Assembly: GCA_913056505.1 (NCBI GenBank)
Contig: CAJXLZ010000060.1
Coordinates: forward strand, 1 to 6,372
From: an uncultured Desulfurellaceae bacterium
GTDB taxonomy: Bacteria; Campylobacterota_A; Desulfurellia; Desulfurellales; Hippeaceae
Reading direction: 5' to 3'
Length of the DNA: 6,372 bases
The notes below the pieces were generated by a model that saw nothing but the letters and a program-made list of their open reading frames with translations, had not been told where the DNA came from and did not search any database. The stretch's first letter is position 1. Each line of letters begins with the position of its first letter. Positions 1 to 5,527 of the stretch are shown piece after piece. The position numbers and the translations under genes are program-made.

Positions 1-268
1 CAACAAACAGCATAATTGCACTTAGACTATCTACTCTAAGACCAAATGGTATTTGGATATTTCCCAAAGGTATCCATGTATAGTAAGTAAATTGAATAAT
101 ATGTCCGTTAAGCACAGACATTATAGGGAACAGTCCCAGTATAAAAGAGACAGCCAAAGCCAAAGATGCCAGGATACCTGCATAAGGTTTAGTCCATCGA
201 CCGAAAACGCCGTTAATAAATGCACCGGCTAACGGGACAAGTATGGTCAACAATAAAATCAAACTCAT
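1..268 (-). CDS. nuoL: NADH-quinone oxidoreductase subunit L (NuoL), N-terminal part, cut by window edge
   Basis: NuoL is the distal antiporter-like proton-pumping subunit of the complex I membrane arm. I translated 89 codons from the ATG at 268-266; the frame stays open to base 1, so only the N-terminus is present. It shows a hydrophobic helix at about residues 2-22 (MSLILLLTILVPLAGAF), a second at about 30-50, and then the family signature IQIPFGLRVDSLSAIMLFV at 71-89, the stretch leading into the conserved core of NuoL/MrpA-type proteins. A ribosome binding site, AGGGGAA (275-281), sits 6 nt before the ATG and supports this start. The start lies 13 nt after the nuoK stop, as in the usual K-L order. 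The family usually exceeds 600 residues, so most of the gene, and probably nuoM and nuoN, lie outside. NuoL is clear from order and motif; a related MrpA/NuoM paralogue is unlikely. Confidence 0.93.
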   Translation of the reverse strand, partial: MSLILLLTILVPLAGAFINGVFGRWTKPYAGILASLALAVSFILGLFPIMSVLNGHIIQFTYYTWIPLGNIQIPFGLRVDSLSAIMLFV

Positions 269-281
269 AATTACTTCCCCT

Positions 282-578
282 TTACTTTCTTAATGCAGAG
301 AAGTCATTGATGTCCAAACTTCTCTTTTTCTTATACATCATTATTGCAATGGCTAAACCTACGGCCGTTTCGCTTGCCGCAATTGCCGCTACAAAAATGA
401 ACATAATTTGACCCGATACATCGCCGAGATAATATGACATTGTAATCAGCATTATACCTGCGCCGTTAAGCATTAATTCCAAAGACATAAGCACAATCAA
501 AAAATTTCTTCTGATCATAACGCCTGTTGCACCTATAGCAAATAACAGTGCCGATACAACCATATATTCTACAAACAT
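282..578 (-). CDS. nuoK: NADH-quinone oxidoreductase subunit K (NuoK)
   Basis: NuoK is a small MrpC-like membrane subunit that forms part of the proton path between NuoH/NuoJ and the antiporter-like subunits. The 98 residues match the usual length of about 100. Three hydrophobic helices lie at about residues 3-21, 26-48 and 58-82. Two glutamates buried in helices 2 and 3, E34 (in SLELMLNGAG) and E70 (in ASETAVGLAI), match the pair E36/E72 known to be needed for proton pumping in E. coli. The C-terminus is basic and cytoplasmic (MYKKKRS). The start ATG overlaps the nuoJ stop by one base (TAATG), which suggests translational coupling. A strong AGGAGG (586-591) lies 7 nt upstream, inside the 3' end of nuoJ. 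Confidence 0.97.
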   Translation of the reverse strand: MFVEYMVVSALLFAIGATGVMIRRNFLIVLMSLELMLNGAGIMLITMSYYLGDVSGQIMFIFVAAIAASETAVGLAIAIMMYKKKRSLDINDFSALRK

Positions 579-1090
579 TATTCTACCTCCTTCTTATCTT
601 TCTTTGTCAGAACAATTGCACCTACAAGAGCAACAAGCAGTACTATTGCAATTAGTTCAAAAGGAAAAAGGTAGCGTTTGAATAGTATATCGCCTACCAT
701 CTTAGTGTTGCTTCCGTTTAGAGTCAGATTTTCTCCGATATGCGATAAATTTATTCTAAACTTAAATGCCAAAACAGTTATATCCGCCAATAATCCGAGC
801 CCAAAAGCTATAGCCCATAAGTATTGAGGATTGAACCTTTCTTTATCTTCGAGAACCCTTCTATCCATTAGCATCATTACGAACAAAATTAAGACAGCTA
901 TAGCACCTGCATAGACGATTATCTGCAACATTGCTATAAACGGGGCATTCAGCATTACGAATAAACCAGACACACCTATAAACGATGTGATCATCCATAA
1001 TGCACTTGCATAAGCATTTTTCGATATTACGGTGCCTAATGCACCGACAATTGTCGCTAAGGATAAAACAAAAAATATTAATTCTGCCAT
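578..1090 (-). CDS. nuoJ: NADH-quinone oxidoreductase subunit J (NuoJ)
   Basis: NuoJ (ND6 family) is a membrane-arm subunit whose third helix carries a pi-bulge implicated in gating the water chain between the quinone cavity and the pumps. The protein has 170 residues, normal for bacterial NuoJ. Five hydrophobic segments are visible at about 2-22, 28-48, 52-75, 90-110 and 143-163. The hallmark motif QIIVYAGAIAVLILFVMMLM is at residues 56-75, with Y60 at the position of the conserved tyrosine of the bulge. A polar loop (about 113-140) and a lysine-rich tail (KKDKKEVE) complete it. The gene starts 2 nt after nuoI stops. A GAAGGTGGG stretch overlapping the nuoI stop serves as ribosome binding site. 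It overlaps nuoK by one base. Confidence 0.97.
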   Translation of the reverse strand: MAELIFFVLSLATIVGALGTVISKNAYASALWMITSFIGVSGLFVMLNAPFIAMLQIIVYAGAIAVLILFVMMLMDRRVLEDKERFNPQYLWAIAFGLGLLADITVLAFKFRINLSHIGENLTLNGSNTKMVGDILFKRYLFPFELIAIVLLVALVGAIVLTKKDKKEVE

Positions 1091-1092
1091 GA

Positions 1093-1512
1093 TTATCCCA
1101 CCTTCTTCTGTTCTTCTTCTGCCTCTCCAGTGTGCGAAAGCTCTTGCATATTGAAGTGAAGATTTTTTCTATCTGAATCTGCAAATTCATGGATGCTTGT
1201 CATAGTAATAGCTTTTGTTGGGCAAACCTCTACACATAGTCCGCAGAATGCACATCTGTCTATATCTATGTTATACCCATTCAACTCTCTTTTACCTTCT
1301 GCATTTTTGCCGATATCTACTTTAATGCACTTGGAAGGGCAAATATTCTCACACATCTTGCACATTATACATTTATTCGGTTCAAAATGATGTAGCCACC
1401 GCGCCCTTTCCGACATTTTCATCTTCTCATAAGGATAATTTTCCGTAACAGGTTTCCTGAAAAGATATTTAAATGTAACCATAAGGCCTTTTCTAAAATC
1501 ACTAAATAGCAT
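1093..1512 (-). CDS. nuoI: NADH-quinone oxidoreductase subunit I (NuoI), 2x[4Fe-4S] ferredoxin subunit
   Basis: NuoI carries clusters N6a and N6b and passes electrons towards N2 in NuoB. From the ATG at 1512 it has 139 residues. Two ferredoxin motifs are complete: C48-x2-C51-x2-C54-x3-C58-P and C87-x2-C90-x2-C93-x3-C97-P, giving eight ligands for two [4Fe-4S] clusters. An amphipathic N-terminal segment (FRKGLMVTFKYLFRKPVT) is the usual membrane-associated stretch. The tail is charged (GEAEEEQKK). A GTG one codon upstream (1515) is only 2 nt from the AGGAGG site, whereas the ATG has a 5-nt spacer, so I prefer ATG. The gene lies 13 nt after nuoH. Without NuoG in the operon, NuoI would be the outermost Fe-S subunit and a plausible docking point for ferredoxin; that is inference. 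Confidence 0.96.
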   Translation of the reverse strand: MLFSDFRKGLMVTFKYLFRKPVTENYPYEKMKMSERARWLHHFEPNKCIMCKMCENICPSKCIKVDIGKNAEGKRELNGYNIDIDRCAFCGLCVEVCPTKAITMTSIHEFADSDRKNLHFNMQELSHTGEAEEEQKKVG

Positions 1513-1517
1513 CACAA

Positions 1518-1523
1518 CCTCCT
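1518..1523 (-). promoter_or_regulatory. Ribosome binding site that fixes the nuoI start
   Basis: A perfect AGGAGG on the minus strand, in the 13-nt gap after the nuoH stop. Its spacing is 5 nt to the ATG at 1512 but only 2 nt to the GTG at 1515, so the ATG is the better initiation codon. Confidence 0.85.
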
Positions 1524-1525
1524 AA

Positions 1526-2536
1526 TTAAAAAAAGGGCAAACCTACTGTCAAGGCAAAACCTGTCCAGAAGATATTTAATACCGCTATAGGAAGCAAGAT
1601 TTTCCATCCTATATCCATTAACTGATCATATCTATATCTTGGAAATGTTGCCCACGCCCACGTGAACAGGAAGATAAAAAAGGCAACCTTAATCCAATAC
1701 CAGATAAGCCCAGCAAAGAAACCTCCACTCCAGAATGGACCTGTCCATCCGCCGAGAAATAGCAGAACCATTATTGCAGAAAGAACGAGCACAACTATAT
1801 ATTGAGCAAAAGGAAAAAGTCCCATCTTCATGCCGGAGTACTCAACAAAATATCCACAGCAAATCTCAGACTCCGCCTCAGGAAGATCGAATGGAACCTT
1901 TCCTGCCACTGCAAACATTGCAATTAAATAAGTAATAAAAGCAACGGGCTGGTAAAAAACATACCACAAATGGTGCGTCTGTGCCGCAACAATGGTCTCA
2001 AAATTAAGGGATTGACTCATAAGAATAGGATTTAGAATGGAAAGCGCAAGAATTATTTCATAGCTTATCATCTGCGCTCCTTCTCTTTGAGCCCCGATAA
2101 AAGGATATTTACTTCCGCCTGAAGAAATACCTGCATACAAAACACCGTAAGAAGAAAGACCCAAAAAAGCAAAAACAAAAAGAATTGCAACATTAAGATG
2201 CGCAACGGAAAAATGAAATATTCCACTTGCTGTTTTTATGGGCGGTGCGAAAGGAATAACAAAGGATATGGCAAATGCAGTAGTAATGCTTATGATCGGA
2301 GCTAACCAGAACATAAACTTATAAGATTTATCCGGCACCGTATCCTCTTTCCATAAAGATTTAATAGCATCAGCCAATGGCTGCCACAGCCCATGAAAAC
2401 CTATCAATTTCGGGCCTACCCTGTTTTGCATTCTTGCTATGACCTTTCTGTCAAACCATGTCATAAACAAAACATAAACACTAACAATGCTTAGTACTAC
2501 AATGAATTTTATTATACCCCATATTACAATAGACAT
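1526..2536 (-). CDS. nuoH: NADH-quinone oxidoreductase subunit H (NuoH)
   Basis: NuoH (ND1 family) anchors the peripheral arm in the membrane and forms much of the quinone-access tunnel and the first acidic proton channel. At 336 residues it has normal length, with about eight hydrophobic segments. Family motifs seen: NRVGPKLIGFHGLWQPLADA (38-57), AQMISYE (154-160), VPFDLPEAESE (214-224) and EYSGMK (232-237). Some positions differ from the common form. The segment usually close to ETNRAPFD reads FAVAGKVPFD here. GALRxxAQ reads GAQREGAQ (148-155). A Cys-Cys pair (226-227) sits in ICCGY where ELVAG or ELVSG is common. The start has a GAGGTG site (2542-2547) 5 nt upstream. The gene follows nuoD directly, where nuoE, F and G would stand in a 14-gene operon. 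Confidence 0.97.
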   Translation of the reverse strand: MSIVIWGIIKFIVVLSIVSVYVLFMTWFDRKVIARMQNRVGPKLIGFHGLWQPLADAIKSLWKEDTVPDKSYKFMFWLAPIISITTAFAISFVIPFAPPIKTASGIFHFSVAHLNVAILFVFAFLGLSSYGVLYAGISSGGSKYPFIGAQREGAQMISYEIILALSILNPILMSQSLNFETIVAAQTHHLWYVFYQPVAFITYLIAMFAVAGKVPFDLPEAESEICCGYFVEYSGMKMGLFPFAQYIVVLVLSAIMVLLFLGGWTGPFWSGGFFAGLIWYWIKVAFFIFLFTWAWATFPRYRYDQLMDIGWKILLPIAVLNIFWTGFALTVGLPFF

Positions 2537-2548
2537 ATTTTCACCTCA

Positions 2549-3670
2549 CTACCTGTCACTTTCGCCAAAAACAAAATCAAGACTTCCTATTACAGCAACA
2601 ACATCCGAAAGCAAAGAACCCTTTATCATGAAGGGTAAAGCATATGCATGTACGAAGGACGGAGCCCTTATTTTCATTCTGTAGGGCTTATTTTTACCCT
2701 CGCTTATAATATAAAATCCCAATTCTCCTGTAGGATTCTCTGCATATCCATAAGACTCACCTGCCGGTGGCTTTATAGGCTTTGAAACCTTTTTAAATTC
2801 ATCCATCATATAAGGGCCCTCAGGAATCTTGTTTATGCACTGCTCCAATATCCTTATACTCTGCAACATCTCATCCATTCTTACAAGATACCTTGCATAT
2901 ACATCGCCCTCAGGATAATAAGGTATATCAAAATTTAATTCTGAATATACTGCATAGGGTTTCTTTTTTCTTAAATCCCATTCTATTCCGCTACCCCTTA
3001 AGGCAGGTCCTGAAATACCCCAATTAATGGCATCCTCAGCGTTTATAACGCCAACGTCTTTTGTTCTTTTAAGCCATATACGGTTTTTCGTTAAAAGGGT
3101 GTGATACTCTTTTTGTCTCTCGGGAAAAATTTTAATGAACTCCTTGAGCATATCCATGAATTTTGCAGTAATATCCTTAGCCACTCCTCCGATTCTTACA
3201 TAGTCATAAAGCAACCTTGCTCCGGAAATCTCCTCAAACATATCCACAATCATTTCTCTTTCGCGGAAACAATAGAAATATGGCGTCATAGCGCCAATAT
3301 CGAGGGCATGGGTTCCAAGCCAAATAAGATGTGAACCAATCCTATTCAATTCAGCCACAATAACTCTTATATATTGAGCTCTCTCGGGAACTTTATCCTC
3401 CACTCCAAGCAGTTTTTCCATTGCCATCGCATAAGTTAAGTTGTTGTTCATACTGGTTATATAATTCAGCCTATCTGTTATAGGATTAAATTGCTGATAA
3501 GTCATATTTTCTGCCATTTTCTCAAAGCCTCTATGCAGGTAGCCCACTATTGGAGTTGTATGTTCGATTTTTTCACCGTTTAATCTTAAAACTAATCTCA
3601 ATACGCCATGGGTACTCGGATGCTGAGGCCCCATATTAAGCTCTAATGTTCTAATATCTGAACTACTCAT
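2549..3670 (-). CDS. nuoD: NADH-quinone oxidoreductase subunit D (NuoD), quinone-site subunit
   Basis: NuoD (49-kDa subunit family, related to the large subunit of NiFe-hydrogenases but without its metal ligands) forms the quinone pocket with NuoB. The 373 residues begin almost at the motif LNMGPQHPSTHGVLR (11-25) and end with GESDR, the usual C-terminus. By alignment from memory with Thermus Nqo4, H21 and Y70 match the quinone-binding H38 and Y87, and D124 matches D139, the partner of that histidine, so the active site looks intact. The protein is shorter than most. The N-terminal extension is missing and the loop at 287-314 is about 19 residues shorter than in Nqo4 (see findings). The start is well placed: AGGAGG (3675-3680), overlapping the nuoC stop, lies 4 nt upstream. 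It is a separate gene, not a nuoCD fusion. Confidence 0.97.
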   Translation of the reverse strand: MSSSDIRTLELNMGPQHPSTHGVLRLVLRLNGEKIEHTTPIVGYLHRGFEKMAENMTYQQFNPITDRLNYITSMNNNLTYAMAMEKLLGVEDKVPERAQYIRVIVAELNRIGSHLIWLGTHALDIGAMTPYFYCFREREMIVDMFEEISGARLLYDYVRIGGVAKDITAKFMDMLKEFIKIFPERQKEYHTLLTKNRIWLKRTKDVGVINAEDAINWGISGPALRGSGIEWDLRKKKPYAVYSELNFDIPYYPEGDVYARYLVRMDEMLQSIRILEQCINKIPEGPYMMDEFKKVSKPIKPPAGESYGYAENPTGELGFYIISEGKNKPYRMKIRAPSFVHAYALPFMIKGSLLSDVVAVIGSLDFVFGESDR

Positions 3671-3678
3671 ATTACCTC

Positions 3679-4203
3679 CTAAGGCATCCTTGTATGTGTT
3701 ATCTGATGACGCTGACCCTCGGGTAGATACTTGTCCAAATACCTATCGGAAAATTCGTTCCCCTTAAGAGGATACTCTTTTCTTAATGGATATCCCTCCC
3801 AGTCATCAGGCATAAGAGCCCTTCTCAATTCAGCATTGTTAAGAAATTTTATGCCGAACATATCGTATGTTTCACATTCATCCCCGATGGCACTACCCCA
3901 TATATCACTTACGCTTTCAACATCCTCGCCATCTGACACCTCTGCTTTTATTCTTATCTCGTCAAAAGTAGCAGTCGAACGCAGCTGATATATTATATCA
4001 AAACGTTTTTCTCTTTTGGGATAATCGGCAGCAGTCAAAAAAAGCAGATAATCAAAGGAAAGATTGGAATGCAGAAAACCCAAGATATCGTGAAGCGAAT
4101 CAAGATTGACATTTACAATAGAATCACCGCAAGATTCACTTACATTAACAATATCTTCTCCGAACTTCTCTTTTAAAGCATCAATCACTTTTGCATCAAG
4201 CAT
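3679..4203 (-). CDS. nuoC: NADH-quinone oxidoreductase subunit C (NuoC)
   Basis: NuoC (30-kDa subunit family) is a cofactor-free structural subunit of the peripheral arm that packs against NuoD. It has 174 residues. The N-terminal half is variable (YLLFLTAADY, then FDIIYQLRS at 68-76). The diagnostic C-terminal stretch is present as DMFGIKF (114-120), ELRRALMPDDWEGYPLRKEY (125-144) and PLKG. The motif around 105-125 is atypical: the usual W-x-ERE-x-YD reads GDECETYD, and the usual GHP before LRR reads NNA. It overlaps the end of nuoB by 8 nt, and a G-run (4212-4217) 8 nt before the ATG probably acts as ribosome binding site, so its translation is likely coupled to nuoB. Separate nuoC and nuoD genes distinguish this operon from the nuoCD fusion of E. 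coli. Confidence 0.95.
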   Translation of the reverse strand: MLDAKVIDALKEKFGEDIVNVSESCGDSIVNVNLDSLHDILGFLHSNLSFDYLLFLTAADYPKREKRFDIIYQLRSTATFDEIRIKAEVSDGEDVESVSDIWGSAIGDECETYDMFGIKFLNNAELRRALMPDDWEGYPLRKEYPLKGNEFSDRYLDKYLPEGQRHQITHTRMP

Positions 4204-4675
4204 TTAAAGAACCCCCCATTCTCAATTTATTCTGTAATTTCAAGTAAGCATCATAGAGTGTTTCAGGTGTAGGGGGACATCCGGGAACATAGATATCAAC
4301 AGGAACAATGAGGTCAACACCCTGAGTAACACTATATGTGTCAAAAACTCCGCCGGAATTAGCACAGCTTCCCATAGAAATAACCCATTTAGGATTAGGC
4401 ATCTGATCATAGAGCCTTCTCAATACCGGAGCCATCTTTTTGGAAAGTGTTCCTGCAACTATCATAACATCCGAGTGCCTTGGTGAAGGTCTAAAGACCT
4501 CAGCACCAATTCTCGCCAAATCAAAACGACTTGCGGCCGTTGCCATCATCTCAATGGCGCAACATGCCAAACCAAATGTCATAGGCCAAAAAGACCATCT
4601 TCTCCCCCAGCTTACAAGTTTGTCAGCCTTGGTTGTTATAATGACATTTTTTGGTCCTAAATTTTCTACAGCCAT
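4196..4675 (-). CDS. nuoB: NADH-quinone oxidoreductase subunit B (NuoB), cluster N2 subunit
   Basis: NuoB (PSST/20-kDa family, related to the small subunit of NiFe-hydrogenases) holds the terminal [4Fe-4S] cluster N2 that reduces quinone. From the ATG at 4675 it has 159 residues. The four N2 ligands are all visible: the tandem pair C38-C39 in GLACCAIEMM, C104 in GSCANSGG and C133 in YVPGCPP. Other family stretches are FRPSPRHSDVMIVAGTL (61-77) and the arginine-rich RRLYDQMP. An upstream in-frame ATG at 4708 would add 11 residues (MDLCLQERSFR), but it has no ribosome binding site. The internal ATG has GAAAGGAG (4683-4690) with a 7-nt spacer, so I chose it. The start overlaps the nuoA 3' end by 10 nt and the stop overlaps nuoC by 8 nt. 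Confidence 0.97.
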   Translation of the reverse strand: MAVENLGPKNVIITTKADKLVSWGRRWSFWPMTFGLACCAIEMMATAASRFDLARIGAEVFRPSPRHSDVMIVAGTLSKKMAPVLRRLYDQMPNPKWVISMGSCANSGGVFDTYSVTQGVDLIVPVDIYVPGCPPTPETLYDAYLKLQNKLRMGGSLNA

Positions 4676-5016
4676 TCTAAAGCTCCTTTCTTGTAGGCAT
4701 AAATCCATCCTATAAAAACAAGGAAAAGAAAGATAAACATTTCCACAACGCCCAAGATACCCAGTCCCCTAAAATCTACAGCCCACGGATACATAAACAG
4801 GGATTCGATATCAAAGAGTGTAAATATAATCGCTATGACAAAAAACCTTATGTTGAACTGAGCAATTTCCGCCACAGGAAATATACCACACTCATACACT
4901 TGAGATTTAACGGAACTATGTTTCTTAGGAGCAAGGTAGCGAGCTAAACCAAGCACAATAATGAAAATAAGAGCGGTTAAAACCACAGCTATACCAGCAT
5001 TCAACCATTCAAGCAT
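4666..5016 (-). CDS. nuoA: NADH-quinone oxidoreductase subunit A (NuoA)
   Basis: NuoA (ND3 family) is a three-helix membrane subunit at the junction of the two arms. Its first loop closes over the quinone tunnel. From the ATG at 5016 it has 116 residues, starting MLEWLNAG. Helices lie at about 8-28, 56-79 and 86-108. Family signatures are YECGIFP (41-47), which carries the conserved loop cysteine C43, and TLFDIESLFMYPWA (66-79), whose D69 and E71 match acidic residues needed for activity in E. coli. A TTG at 5034 could extend it by six residues but has no ribosome binding site; AGGGAGGA (5024-5031) lies 7 nt before the ATG. It is the first gene of the operon, with a promoter just upstream and no other gene between. 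Confidence 0.96.
   Translation of the reverse strand: MLEWLNAGIAVVLTALIFIIVLGLARYLAPKKHSSVKSQVYECGIFPVAEIAQFNIRFFVIAIIFTLFDIESLFMYPWAVDFRGLGILGVVEMFIFLFLVFIGWIYAYKKGALEWL
4683..4690 (-). promoter_or_regulatory. Ribosome binding site that fixes the nuoB start
   Basis: On the minus strand this is GAAAGGAG with a 7-nt spacer (CTTTAGA counted from the last G) to the ATG at 4675. It lies within the 3' end of nuoA, so ribosomes finishing nuoA can restart here. The alternative ATG at 4708 has only TATAGG directly before it, which is not a usable site. Confidence 0.87.
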
Positions 5017-5023
5017 ACGCCAA

Positions 5024-5031
5024 TCCTCCCT
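5024..5031 (-). promoter_or_regulatory. Ribosome binding site that fixes the nuoA start
   Basis: On the minus strand the sequence reads AGGGAGGA, a near-complete match to the anti-Shine-Dalgarno sequence, with a 7-nt spacer (TTGGCGT) to the ATG at 5016. It overlaps the region just downstream of the alternative TTG at 5034 and so cannot serve that codon. It therefore decides the start. Confidence 0.88.
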
Positions 5032-5069
5032 CAAACTAAATTATATTACCATATATAAAACCGCCTGGA

Positions 5070-5097
5070 ATTTTACATTAAATCAAAGCAATGTCAA
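5070..5097 (-). promoter_or_regulatory. Probable sigma70-type promoter of the nuo operon
   Basis: On the minus strand a perfect -35 hexamer TTGACA (5097-5092) is followed after 16 nt by TAAAAT (5075-5070), one mismatch from TATAAT. Transcription would begin near 5063 and give a leader of about 45-50 nt containing the nuoA ribosome binding site. It is the best promoter match in the intergenic region and points the right way. AT-rich DNA produces chance -10 boxes, but a full TTGACA at near-ideal spacing and a sensible distance from the first gene is good support. No operator was recognised around it. Confidence 0.7.
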
Positions 5098-5246
5098 CAG
5101 GTTTATACATATCAATAAGCTGTAAATTAGCAATTAAATATAAAATTAACTATACATTTAAATAAATCATTTTGTTACTGCTTCATTTTGATTCAATTAC
5201 TTTTCAAAATATTAGTTGACCTTATGCACGCGACTTTAGGATTGCA

Positions 5247-5342
5247 TTATCTTGAATTTACAAGAATTTATTCTTTAGATAAAACCAATTCACTAATGTC
5301 TAAATAAATCTTGGCATGGTTTATAGTTTTTTTATCTTGAAT
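5247..5342. repeat. 11-bp direct repeat TTATCTTGAAT
   Basis: TTATCTTGAAT occurs at 5247-5257 and again at 5332-5342, 85 nt apart in the same orientation. The first copy runs into a small inverted repeat, TCTTG-AATTTA-CAAGA (5250-5265); the second runs into a locally GC-rich stretch, CGGGGGCGG (5343-5351). It may be a pair of protein-binding sites or a chance match in AT-rich DNA. Confidence 0.4.
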
Positions 5343-5426
5343 CGGGGGCGGTAAGCTTTGAAGTTTTAAGTATACATTTCTTATAAATAAAAGATAGTCA
5401 TAAAGTTACAATCCGAAAAGTTTCAA

Positions 5427-5454
5427 TGCCTTTTTAAAAAATATTTAAAGGGCA
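5427..5454. repeat. Imperfect inverted repeat (hairpin)
   Basis: TGCCTTTTTAA (5427-5437) can pair with TTAAAGGGCA (5445-5454) with one G-T wobble and one bulged base, around a short A/T loop. It lies about 75 nt upstream of the lysM-gene start. No T-run follows on either strand at the right distance, so an intrinsic terminator is not supported. It could fold in a leader transcript if the lysM gene starts from an upstream promoter. Confidence 0.35.
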
Positions 5455-5488
5455 CATTTTCACTTTGGACTAATTTAGTGTAAAAAAG

Positions 5489-5509
5489 TTTGAAAAATAT
5501 TATTTCAAA
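5489..5509. repeat. Perfect 7-bp dyad in the lysM-gene promoter region (possible operator)
   Basis: TTTGAAA (5489-5495) and TTTCAAA (5503-5509) are exact reverse complements separated by the 7 nt AATATTA. The left arm contains the candidate -35 hexamer and the right arm ends 3 nt before the candidate -10 box. A dimeric regulator bound here would cover the promoter spacer. The arm length and placement are observed; an operator role is inference. Confidence 0.42.
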
Positions 5510-5518
5510 TGATATATA
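5490..5518 (+). promoter_or_regulatory. Candidate promoter of the LysM-NlpC/P60 gene
   Basis: TTGAAA (5490-5495) is followed after 17 nt by TATATA (5513-5518), a fair sigma70-type match. A transcript would start near 5525, only about 3 nt before the ATG at 5528. The mRNA would then be almost leaderless for that start, or have a leader of about 30 nt for the second ATG at 5555. The region is very AT-rich, so chance matches are likely, and a weaker alternative exists at 5358-5387. Confidence 0.38.
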
Positions 5519-5527
5519 AAGGGTGTT

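Larger units (their letters stand above)
5017..5527. other. Divergent intergenic region between nuoA and the lysM gene
   Basis: This 511-nt AT-rich region separates two divergently transcribed genes, so promoters for both must lie here and no terminator is expected. I see the nuo promoter near the left side, candidate promoters for the right-hand gene (5490-5518, and weaker 5358-5387 with TTGAAG, 18 nt, TATAAA), a perfect dyad at 5489-5509, an imperfect hairpin at 5427-5454 and an 11-bp direct repeat. No tRNA, known riboswitch, insertion-sequence end or convincing protein gene was recognised. The longest short frame with an ATG, 27 codons at 5224-5307, has no ribosome binding site. The length is more than two promoters need, so an unrecognised small RNA or regulator-binding region cannot be excluded. 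Confidence 0.8.

Noticed and set aside
861..1190. A 109-codon minus-strand open frame across the nuoI/nuoJ junction
   Set aside because: It overlaps the coding frames of two certain genes, and its product is rich in scattered Cys and Arg with no family pattern. It is a shadow frame.
4676..4708. Longer NuoB start at the ATG at 4708
   Set aside because: No ribosome binding site precedes it, whereas the ATG at 4675 has GAAAGGAG at 7 nt and gives the usual NuoB length.
1193..4715. Several plus-strand open frames of 65-91 codons opposite nuoI, nuoH, nuoD, nuoC and nuoB
   Set aside because: All lie antisense to well-conserved genes. None has a recognisable motif.
5040..5045. A perfect TATAAT -10 box on the minus strand close to nuoA
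   Set aside because: At 17-18 nt upstream the sequence is CCAGGC or TCCAGG, which is not a -35 element, and transcription would start almost at the ribosome binding site. The promoter at 5070-5097 is better.
5224..5307. A 27-codon plus-strand open frame (MHATLGLHYLEF...) in the intergenic region
   Set aside because: It has no ribosome binding site and no recognisable similarity. Such short frames are expected by chance.
5311..5330. TTGGCATGG resembling the -24 half of a sigma54 promoter
   Set aside because: The -12 half (TTGC-type) is missing at the required spacing.
5427..5460. Hairpin considered as an intrinsic terminator
   Set aside because: The stem is AT-rich and imperfect, no proper T-run follows on either strand, and both neighbouring genes point away from it, so nothing needs terminating here.
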